A stretch of 64,000 bases of DNA from Siphonodentalium dalli (taxonomy: Eukaryota; Mollusca; Scaphopoda; Gadilida; Siphonodentaliidae). Location of the stretch: assembly GCA_032622095.1 (NCBI GenBank), contig CP136065.1, positions 53,627,949 through 53,691,948 on the forward strand, given 5' to 3'. Shown one piece after another: positions 44,798 to 54,620 of the stretch. The position numbers and the translations under genes were made by a program. The stretch's first letter is position 1. Each line of letters opens with the position of its first letter. The notes under the pieces were generated by a model that did not search any database, was not told the DNA's origin, and saw only the letters and a program-made list of their open reading frames with translations.

Positions 44798-45053
44798 TTA
44801 ACCCTTTCAGTGCCAAGTCCGATTTTTGTATCAACCCATATTTCCTTGATCATTTTTCAAATTTATTGATTATAATAATGTGATACATCGATGGAAAGAG
44901 CTCTTAGAGCTTATAATAATGTGATACATTGATGGAAAGAGCTCTTAGAGCTCTTTCCATCAATGTATCGCATTATTATAATCAATAAATTTGAAAACCG
45001 ATCAAGGAAATATGGGTTGATACAAAAATCGGACTTGGCACTGAAAGGGTTAA
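44798..45053. mobile_element. A4: TTAA-flanked foldback MITE
   Basis: TTAA at 44798-44801 and 45050-45053 with ends CCCTTTCAGTGCCAAGTCC and GGACTTGGCACTGAAAGGG. Almost the whole element is one inverted repeat. The left arm has an internal duplication of about 54 bp (TAATGTGATACATCGATGG and TAATGTGATACATTGATGG). The tip is GAGCTC-TTA-GAGCTC. Confidence 0.88.
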
Positions 45054-45187
45054 GTAGATCCATACTCAAGCCTGAGTTTAGTATGTCTGTCATTTGCAGA
45101 ATGAGGTCCCCGGAGGGTTAAGTAGATCCATACTCAAGCCTGAGTTTAGTATGTCTGTCATTTGCAGAATGAGGTCCCCGGAGGGTG
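45052..45187 (+). repeat. 68-bp tandem duplication at an A4/B junction
   Basis: TAAGTAGATCCATACTCAAG through the start of the B palindrome (GAGGTCCCCGGAGGG) occurs twice with a 68-bp period. The first copy begins in the A4 TTAA, and the copies are joined at GGGTTAA. Confidence 0.85.
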
Positions 45188-45545
45188 AATTTAGTAATGC
45201 CGTCCCACATAGCGGGCTAGCATCACTAAATTCACCCTATGGGGACCTCATTCTGCTTAGGCCTCATCTTCTCTGGATAGTTTCTTTATTACCAAATTTC
45301 TATAGAAACTTAGATTCTATTTCTTTATTAATTTAGTTTCTCTATATCCCCCAAATTGGCAGATGACACATTGCATAATAGAGGTTCCAAATGGGAACTA
45401 TTTGGGAACTTCAATCTGAGTCTGTGTCTCCCATATGAGATGAGGCCATGCAGAATGAGGTCTCCAGAGGGTGAATTTGGTGATGATTGCTCACTCTTCG
45501 GGATAGCGTCACTAAATTCACCCATGCGGGACCTCATTTTGCATT
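45067..45545 (+). mobile_element. Family B MITE with duplicated left end
   Basis: Left end CAAGCCTGAGTTTAGTATG (twice), left palindrome with tip CCCAC-ATA-GCGGG, spacer, and a decayed right palindrome ending at about 45545. The outer right end is missing. Confidence 0.78.
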
Positions 45546-45631
45546 ATACGGACATATAGCACACAGTGTGAAATTTCATGTCCATACAGATATATAGCAG
45601 CCAAGAGGTTACTGTAAGAATGTTTTCATTG

Positions 45632-46010
45632 GCAAAATGAGGTCCCTAGAGGGTGAATTTAGTGATGCTATCCCACACAGTAGGCTAACGTCACTAAATT
45701 CACCCTCTGGTGACCTCATTCTGCTTAGGCATCATCTTCTCTGGAAAGTATCTTCATTATCAAATAGCAAGCTTTTTAGTTTCTTTGGAAATGTCTTCAG
45801 ACAGTTTCTTTTTCTTTTTTAGTTTAGTTTCTCTATTTCCCCAAATTGTCACATGACACATTGCATAATCGAGGTGTCCAATGGGTGCACATCATAATAT
45901 TCACCATCTGGGAACTTTAATCTGAGTCTAGGTCTAAGCAGAATGAGGTCGACATTGTGTGGGGTAGCGTCACTAAATTCACCCTCTGGGGACCTCATTC
46001 TGCTTGATCG
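45632..46010 (+). mobile_element. Family B MITE, ends eroded
   Basis: Left palindrome from GCAAAATGAGGTCCCTAGAG, spacer, and half of the right palindrome (GGGTAGCGTCACTAAATTC ... CCTCATTCTGC). Both outer ends are lost. Confidence 0.75.
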
Positions 46011-46441
46011 CCACCAATAACATGCAAATGATTTCGTGGATATATTCACATAAATACTGTTATGCCATTAAATATTCCTGATCAGCTGGCACTGGCTGAC
46101 ATTTGATATACGTGATCACATACAAATATTATAAAGTATTATTTAACAACGTAATTGCAATGCAACCATACAGAAACAACGTATGGCTTTTAGCGAGGCT
46201 GACTTTGATGTCTTTCAGAAATAGCTGGCAAACAAATTAATCTTTGTTTATCACTCCCTGTTGGTTTTATTAGTTGGAGATAACTGGTGATGCAGACATT
46301 AATCTGTAGTCAAGTGTGGATCTGGTAGGGGAATGCACCACCTCAGGGGACATGTGATTTAAGGGAAAGGGATCCACTAGCCATCTAGCAGAACCATGCC
46401 TGCACTTTGGGATATCGTCATAACTGGAAATAACTGCTGCT

Positions 46442-46881
46442 CAAGTCTGAGTTTAGTGTGCCTGTCATTTGCAGAATGAGGTCCCCAGAGGGTTAATTTA
46501 GCATAGCATCACTATATTCACCTTCTGGGGACCTCATTCTGCTTAGACCTCATCTTCTCTAGACAGTTTATTTATTATCAAATTTCTATAGAAACTTCTT
46601 TACATAGATTCTATTTCTTTTTTAGTTTAGTTTCTCTATATCCCCAAATTAGCAGACAACACATTGCATAATCGAGGTTTCCAATGGGTGTACACCACAA
46701 TATTTTACCATTTGGGAACTTCAATCTGAGTCTATGTCTCCCATATCAGATGCGGCCATGCAGAATGAGGTCCCCAGAGGATGTATTTGGTGATGCTAGC
46801 CTGCAATGAGGGATAGTGTGAATAATTTCACCCACTGGGGACCTCATTCTGCAAATGGCAGGCACACTAAACACAGGCTTG
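46442..46881 (+). mobile_element. Family B MITE, full length with 9-bp target duplication
   Basis: 440 bp. ACTGCTGCT is repeated exactly at 46433-46441 and 46882-46890. Ends CAAGTCTGAGTTTAGTGTGC and GGCACACTAAACACAGGCTTG. A 9-bp duplication with long TIRs suggests a Mutator-like family; that assignment rests on one clean copy. Confidence 0.88.
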
Positions 46882-47302
46882 ACTGCTGCTAACTGATTAT
46901 ATTCAAAGACTGAATTGTTGTTTGTTAAACCAAGGTACCCATCTTAGCTGGAATAGTCAAGTGTAAATTTTTTTTAAACTTATTCCATCATGATCAACTA
47001 GAAATATATCTGAATACTTCTTTTAAACATTAAATGATTAAACATGCTGTTTCAGTAGTGAGGCTTTTAAACCTAACAGAATACATGACTTGCACAGTTC
47101 ATACTACATGTATAGTCGCATGACATCCAGGGTCCATACCTGCCAGAAAATTACTTGGGCCATTTTTATGGCCATTCTGCACCTATCAGGTCCAAAATTG
47201 GCATTTGATGAGATAAAACAAGTCATATGATAAACTAAGAACATTGTAGTACTGGACTGATGGCATCAGAGGCAATTAATTAAAATCTCTTTCAAAACAC
47301 TA
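46882..47302 (-). other. UCP4-like intron, no feature
   Basis: AT-rich intron; nothing recognised. Confidence 0.5.
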
Positions 47303-48010
47303 TTAAAGATATGGGCGGTGTTGGCGGTGGGTATACTGTTAAAATATTCACCTCTGTCAAAAACCGCCATAAACAGAAATAATAGTAAAATATAGACAGA
47401 CTTTGTTCTTATACCAATCAGAAATATGGCATAAACAGTATGTTATTGTCAAATGTTTTTCCTTTGTTACGTAAAAAAAAGCAAAAAACGTTATGGAACC
47501 TGGCTTTTGTTTAGATCCGGATTTGGTAAACATAAAGAGCGTTATTTGTTACCGTTTTCCTGATATGGAAATAATAAAGAGTGTTTATATCATTTGTGTG
47601 TGATTAAAGATACGGGCGGCGTTGGCAGTGGGTATGCTGTTAAAATATTCACCTCCGCCAAAATCCGCCATAAACAGAAAGAATAGTAAAATATAGACAG
47701 ATTTTGTTCTTATACCAATCAGAAATATAGCATAAACAGTATGTTATTGTCAATTTTTCCCCTTTGTTATGTAAACAAAAGCAAAAAACGTTACATTTCC
47801 TGGCTTTGGTTTAGATTCAGATATGGTAAACATATAGAGCGTTATTTGTTACTGTTTTCCTGATATGGAAATAATAAAGAGCGTTTATATCATTTTTGTG
47901 TGATTAACCAATAGAATTGCGTTGTGTTTTGTAAACAGAAGCAAAACTTCTGTAACATGTGCAGGCTCTTGTTTACGTACACCATCGTACGTCTTGACGA
48001 CAATATACTA
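47303..48010 (-). mobile_element. Family N element, reverse orientation, tandem pair
   Basis: TTAAAGATATGGGCGGTG starts one copy and TTAAAGATACGGGCGGCG (about 47605) starts the next. Each runs through GGTGGGTATACTGTTAAAAT, CGCCATAAACAGAAA, CAAAAAACGTTA and AATAATAAAGAG[TC]G to TGTGTGATTAA. The second goes on to CCAATAGAATTGCG and TTTACGTACACCATCGTACG. Here the C and 990-bp insertion sites seen at 42344-44275 are empty. Confidence 0.75.
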
Positions 48011-48233
48011 TTTACACGCTGATTATGTTTGTCATATGAACAAAACTATATATATTTTAATATTCCTTCTGTTGATGGCGATTTGAACAAATATGAATAT
48101 ATCTGCAATGAACGCCGCCCGTGCCTTTAAGTTTTGTTCGTATTTGTCACCAATCATGCTCTCAGTGAGAGATATCAGTTTTGAAACCCAGACCCTAAGC
48201 TTGTAAACCAATACTTATTGTTATTATATATAC
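48011..48233 (-). other. UCP4-like intron, no feature
   Basis: Short intronic stretch between the N pair and the splice donor at 48233. Confidence 0.5.
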
Positions 48234-48318
48234 CTTGCCATTCCATGAACAATATAATTGTCTTCCAAGTTTGTGTTATCAAGTATATAGTGCTTTGCTG
48301 TGTCATATGTTGTCAAAT
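48234..48318 (-). CDS. SLC25A27: Uncoupling protein 4-like carrier, exon with TM4 end and loop
   Basis: A strong acceptor (TTTTTTTCAG) precedes 48318 and a GTATA donor follows 48234. The first two bases complete the aspartate split with 58449; 27 codons follow. It encodes [20 protein letters not shown] and then YIVHGMA. Vertebrate UCP4 has [20 protein letters not shown] at this place, one of the most recognisable stretches of the family. It spans the end of TM4 and the linker to TM5. This exon was too short to stand out as an ORF and was found through the phase chain. Confidence 0.95.
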
Positions 48319-49889
48319 CTGAAAAAAAGATAGTTAACATCTATTTTGCTGAGAGTTTTGAAGGCCATCTATTCTATTTAAGTTAATGTTTTCAAGTTTT
48401 TAACAAGATCTGAAATTATATGTGGTAATTATTTTCATTTCTTGAAAGAATATGTCAGATTCAATGCTATTCCAGTCTTTTAAATCCCCACGAGAGCCCT
48501 GTTCTATGAAGTTACGAAGCCATACACACAGTATTAGAAAAGCATGGAATGTGAATAAAGGAGGTGACTAGTAAACTTAATAAATTTACAAATATTTGAG
48601 AATATCTTTAACACTTTCATGATGGGAGCTTCCTGAATTTTTTAGAGAATACATTGGCCTAAACAAATTTTGTATTATTTTTTTATGATTGTTAAAAAAT
48701 GTAATAAAAAATTCTAAACAATTGTTAAAGAATCTAAGAAAAAATGATAAAAAAATATGATAAAATTGTTAAAGAATGCAAGAAAAAAATGATAAAATTG
48801 TTAAAGGAATATAAGGGAAAATGATAAAAATTGTTAAAGAATGACAGAAAAAATGAAAAAAATATGATAACATTGTTAAAGAATGTAAGAAATGAAAGTG
48901 TCAATGACACTGTAGCTCAACTTGGAAAGGGAATAATTTAATGTGTTACTGTCGATGGAGTGATTAGGAATGTGGAAAGTTGAATGTCTAATACTAGTTT
49001 ATCAACATGAAGAGATATATATATATACATGTATATAAAAGTAAAATCTAAGATGGTTGCTGGCGGCTATGTTTTCCAACAATTCAAAAACATTTGATAG
49101 CTTTAGTCATGCAAAGAGTAGAATCCAAGATGGCCGCTGGCAGCCATGTTTTAATGCCGGTTAACCCCAAAATGACTCGTTCCCATCTACATGTCAATGT
49201 CAAAAGTCAAGACAAATTTCCTAATGATCTGACCAAAGGTACGACCTGTAGCCCATGCCAAAGGATTTAGTCATGCAAAGAGTAAAATCAAAGATGGCTG
49301 CTGGCGGCCATGTTTTTTGGCCAATGACCCCAAAATATAATTTTTAAAATTAAAATTAGTTTTTCCTCAAGGGAAGCCCGAAACTGAACTATATGGATTA
49401 TTATCCTCGGCCTTGTGTTATCAGGAGGGTTAAAATTTATTGTCCGTTTATTTGCCTACTCCGGTCAATCAGCGACTCCGGTCAATCAGCGCTCGGATTA
49501 GCCCACGCATGAATGAGTCCCGTGCAAATCCCGCGCTCTTAACAATTCATCTAGCCAGTTTTATTTCCGACTTTTAATAATAAGATTTGCGAGTCGCGGG
49601 GTTGGGAATGGCACCGCCATGGGAGGGATCTATGATAGTTCAGTTTCGGGCTTCCCTTGAGGAAAAACTAATTTTAATTTTAAAAATTATATTTTTCCGC
49701 CAAGGAGAAGCCCTTCAACTGAACTATATGGATTAGAATGCAAGCCCAGGAGGAGGCAATGAGCAATATATTTAATATTCCAGTTTGACGGGAATGTACT
49801 CTTCCAAACAGATTTCATGTAAATGTGATTTAGTCATGAATCAGCTTTGATATGTTATGTGAAAGAGCTCATAAATTCAGATTCCAGCA

Positions 49890-51950
49890 TTGCTCAAGCT
49901 TGTACCTCCCCCCTTGTCTTTTGGAATAAACATCCCAGGCAGTGCCATACCATACGTGCCAGCTACTAGTAGAAACCGGGCAGTAGAGACTTCTTCTTCT
50001 GCTGCTTTTTTCTCGTTTCCTGCGATGAGAGTGATGTCTGTATTTACTATTTATATCTTCCCAAATAGAAAGCGCTATTGACAGTACGCGACAGCGAGTC
50101 TTTCTCACACAGAACAGCCTCCAAAGGCTCGGGTGCTATTGTCCCGGAGGATTGGTTGCCCGAATCTCAGAGAACGGCACTCTGCCTGCCACGGTCTGCT
50201 GATGCAGGACCAGGGGGCTCGAACTGGTACAACCGAGGACTGGTACAGTTGTGCAAAGTTTGTGTAATTCATTGTAACAAGATTTGACACATATCCTGTG
50301 ATGAAGTTTTTACAAGAGATCGACCCGTGTCGTTTCCGTACGCAAAGCGAGTTCCTGAGGAACGACAGAATCCTTGACCGACAGTGGGAACCACCGTCGG
50401 CCCGAGATCCTTGCTCATCGTCGTCAAAGCCATCAGACGCCAGGAGAATTATAGAAACTAGAAAGCATGTCAGGATCGACGCCAGCAACAGAACAGCCTG
50501 CATCAGGTTGAGGTAAGGTACTAGAGGGAAGCCCACACTGGGAATGGCTCGAACGAGGAACAATTGCTCTCGCAGTTAGATTTTAAGGTGTTATTTCCCA
50601 CCCCAAGGCCAGAATGGCGGAAAAAAGGGAAATTGAAAGGATCCATTTGGCCAGGGAAAGCCCCCCACCGAATCTCCCAAATGCAGGTGGTCCTGACACG
50701 CTGACATAAACGTCTATGACATACCACTAGGATCCCCTGACGGCAGAGGAGCAGGCCTGGACGTATCACTTGGGATGACGTTTCCAGGGGGACAAGACCG
50801 ACCCTCGTAATGGAGTGGGCCACGGCACCGTGGGGAAACGTCAGAAGGCCAGTTGGCTGGTGCGCTTTGTGCGGCACGGGACAACGAGGCTTCCCCACCC
50901 AGAACAGTCGCCAAAGGCGCGGGTGCTTGTGTCCTGGAGGATTGGTTGCCCGAATCTCCAGAGGACGGTACCCTGCCTCCCACGGTCTGCAGAAGACGGG
51001 GCTTGCAGCATGACCAGGGGGGACCGAATGGTTCCTGCCCGAGTTAAGACTGGTACGTTTGCTCAAAATGTAAAACCATGGACCAATGGGCCCTCAACCA
51101 ACTATGACAATATCGCATATAATCATGAGCAACCCATATGGCCATCAAAGTCGAATCTCGTTCGACTATAAGTAAGACAAGACATTCTGTTAGTTATTAG
51201 CAAGCATAATATATAAAACATTTGTTAGTTATTGCAAAACAAGGTTAATAAGGTAAATTCCGTTATTTACTATGGCCACGTGATCTTACCTGCTAGAAAT
51301 TAAACCGCAGGTAAGATACTGTCTTTTCTTGGCGAAGAGGACGATGAGATCCGATTTCTCCTGTGCAAGAACATAGCGGTGTCCTTGCTTACGGTGAGGA
51401 GAACGTTTTATACACTTACGGAAAGTCCGCAGATGGTGGAGCAGGCCTGGAATATCCCGAGGGAGTATGATACCAGGGGGACAAGACCCACTCTCGTAAT
51501 GGAGTGGGCCACGAACCGTGGGGAAGAGTCAGAAGTCTCAGTCCTTCCCAGGAGACAGGAGCAATTGTTAACGCAGCCGTATGCAAGTGTATATTCACGA
51601 ATATTAAACTGTGCACTGTTCCCTCTTGACAAAATGTGCATGGTCACAGTAATCGTTGATTCAATATTAAACTATTGGAAGGTATATTTAAAACCGTTCC
51701 CATCGCAGTTAAATTATGGGAATGTGAAAGTGCCATGGAACATGCATGTTGTGAGGTCTATCCCACAATGACATTGAATTTGAGAAAAACACAACTGATG
51801 ATTATACAGGCGCAAGTACATCCGTCTTCTGAATTGCGAGAGCAAATGAGAGCTCGAGCAGCGTTTACATCTGGGAAGAACTGAAGTCTGGTTGGCTGGT
51901 GCGCTGTTAGTGGCACATGATGAGTCTTCCCCACCCTAAGGCTCAGGAGC
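49890..51950 (-). other. GC-richer modular region of the 5.5-kb element
   Basis: Diverged modules recur in the same orientation. AGAACAG..CCAAAGGC..GGGTGCT plus GGAGGATTGGTTGCCCGAAT occurs at about 50110 and 50900. GGAGCAGGCCTGGA plus CTCGTAATGGAGTGGGCCAC occurs at about 50750 and 51440. GGCTGGTGCGCT plus CTTCCCCACCC occurs at about 50858 and 51893. On the - strand, frames of 152 codons (50563-50105) and 181 codons (51066-50521) cover it. The first contains a membrane-like segment (AVLLLASILTCFLVSIILLA) just after an acceptor-like CAACCTGATGCAG. Captured coding sequence is possible; no family is recognised. Confidence 0.4.
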
Positions 51951-51999
51951 TGTGGCATTCGCCCTTTAAGATTTGTTTTCCAAATCAACGATGGTAGCA

Positions 52000-52720
52000 C
52001 CCCACCAGTCACTGGTACTGGGCAGTGGTCAAGCACAATATAAAGGCTTCTTGCGGAACGGCGCTTTATATGTGTGATGATACAAATGCTTTCATTTGTG
52101 TTATTCATTTAGGTTTTCTATTCACCAGATAATCATATGGATATGTAGTAATAGAAGGAGAAGAGCCATGTTTTGGACTCTTTTGAAATTGGCACTGGCA
52201 GGCCTGCAGAATGCAAAATGAAGCGTAAGCCGTAACGTATTTGTCGGGTTGTGCTTAGGTACCCATAGGTTACACAAACTGTTATATTCAGTATCACGAG
52301 AGCCACATGCACTTTGACGCGACCTAGATTTCACAACCTCCAGGTGAACCAAACCATCGTTCGCCTCCAATACGCAGGCCTGCAGTGGTCGTGCGCAATA
52401 TAAATATAAACGCTGTTTATGTAACTGCACTTAATATGTGTGACAATACAAATGCTGTCCTTTCTGTTATTTGCCCGATAATCAATTGGATATGAGGCAA
52501 TAGAAGGAAAAGAGCCATGTGTTGGTCTCTGATGGAAATTATAGTGGCAGCGGCCCTGCGCAATATAAATGCATTTCATGTAACTGTGCTTTATACGTGA
52601 GTGAAGGCTATTTGACATTTGATCTATTCTATATGTGGAAATAGAAGGTAGAGAGCCAAGTGATGGACTCTGTTGGAAAGGCTATTGGCAGTGCATCGGG
52701 GGCACATGACAATATAAATG
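52000..52720 (+). repeat. Degenerate tandem repeat, about 150-180 bp units, four copies
   Basis: Words recur in order. GGCAGTGGTCAAGCACAATATAAA is answered by GCAGTGGTCGTGCGCAATATAA, GCGGCCCTGCGCAATATAAA and GGGGGCACATGACAATATAAA. ATAGAAGG.[AG]GAGAGCCA..TGTTGG.CTCT recurs at about 52150, 52500 and 52645. No coding signal. Confidence 0.65.
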
Positions 52721-54620
52721 CATAGTAGTTCACCTTGACTATTCACGGATTGAAAGTGCAGAAGTATGTCGGTATCAGTGAAAATTTACGCCATATTAAT
52801 TGATATAGTCAGTTCGTATGTCATTGAGCCTTTGAGGCACTGATACCCTTGTACTAGTATGGAACAATTATGGCTGGCCATACATGTTTTTAAACTCACC
52901 ATTTTGTATCATTGAAATTCGTAATTTGAATGTATCGACAAACACTAATGTCTGAGGATAACAGTTCAGATGTTGTCTATTTGGTACAGTGAACACATGG
53001 ATATGTCAAACATCAAAATCATCAAAAGTATAAACATTGATTGACTGAAAATTTATTGAGACACTGACTAGCCAATGAATCATTTCAACACTGCGACCAT
53101 GCTAGGTCACACGGATATGGTGACTTGCCACAAGTAGGCCAGCCAAAGGCTCTCATCCAAAATTTCTCCAAAGAGATCTGACCACGGAGGGAAGTATCCT
53201 TGGATATTTAAGCAAACTATAGCTGAAGGTTCAGGCTACTGCACTTGCATATCTGTACAGTCATGGAACAGGGAAGCTCATTCCGCAAAATACATTGAGT
53301 GATTGCAAAGAAACAGACACAATTGTCGCCGAAATAACAACAGAGTACCGATATGAATTGATGGAGATCGCCATTCGACAATGGGAACTCAGGCTTCAAG
53401 ATTCGATGAGAATCACCAAATCGATTCCCGTAATGATTCTCACAAAACTTTACAATGTTCAGTGCCTTATGACTGACATGATTCAGCATTTGATTCTCGT
53501 AAAATTAAATGTATTTTGAGCCCTGGAACTTGAAATGAAAATCCTTGGTGCCCAATCTTGTGTCAGATAATCCTAGTCCCCAATCAAACCAGTTGCACGA
53601 TGCGTAGCAAGCGGACACTGTCAGTAATACTGGACAGGCATGTAAAGAAAGAGACTATTCAAGAGACACAGCATTATTTGAACACAGGCCATATAATACT
53701 ATATGTTATAACAAACATAATCTCATTGTTTCTAACGATTGTTCCGATAATACAATGAGGGAAAGGAAATGGAATCGCAAGAACAGAGTCAGAATTTCAA
53801 ATAAATATCTTGAAGTCGATGTAACGTTTGCGACGTTCCAAGTATCCAAATACGAGCCCTCATGTTAATAGTAATACATTCGGGCTAGCCAAGATTTGCA
53901 AATATTAATCGGTAAGCACAATTAATTATAACGACATGTTGTATATGTACAATGATGTTCTGTGATAATCATTTACCAAATGTCGGTTAAGTTCCAGTCG
54001 CTCAACTTCAACTTACAATTAGTTGAGGCAAAAGAAATTTCATTGGATTACAAGTTCTATCTTGTTTATTAATACGTGTAAATTATCGCCAAAGGAGACA
54101 TGTCTGTCCTGGCCAACTTTCTGCGCACTAACAGAGCTGTTGCATATACGATTAGGTATTGTACATGAAATGAACGTAGCGAGAAGACGGCTTCATGAAA
54201 TATAGTTAGCACGAAATTAGGAGACTTCGCATACCGTACCACGTGGACTCAGAAATCGGACGATTCATGCCACCGTATATGTTGCACAATAATGCAATAT
54301 AGGTTTGCTACAAGTAAACGATGTGCGTCTGTCGTCATTGTCAAAATGGCCATCAATGGCGAAGTTCTCAACGTGATTTTGTCGATTCCAATCCCAATAT
54401 TTTCGAGATAAAATGTGTCGATAAAACACGGAATTTTTATAAATAGCGTTGCGCATACTACGAAACGAAAAGTTTCTGTGCGAACTTAAAAATATTAAAC
54501 GACCGGGTAAGCAACGGATAAATTGCAAGTTTGTTATCAACAATAAATATTGAGTTGATAAACTCGCAATAGAGAAATACTTCCTTTAGTTAAAACCACG
54601 TCTGATAGGTCCAAGGAGAG
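52721..54620. other. Interior of the 5.5-kb element, no gene recognised
   Basis: Mixed-composition DNA with only short frames (up to 92 codons) and no transposase, recombinase or polymerase motif that I can identify. GATTC words are frequent near 53390-53500 (ATTCGATGAGAATCACC, TGATTCTCACAAAAC). Confidence 0.45.

Noticed and set aside
50521-51066. 181-codon - strand frame as a gene
   Set aside because: Its length comes from GC-richer modular repeats; no recognisable family. Kept only as an unexplained region.
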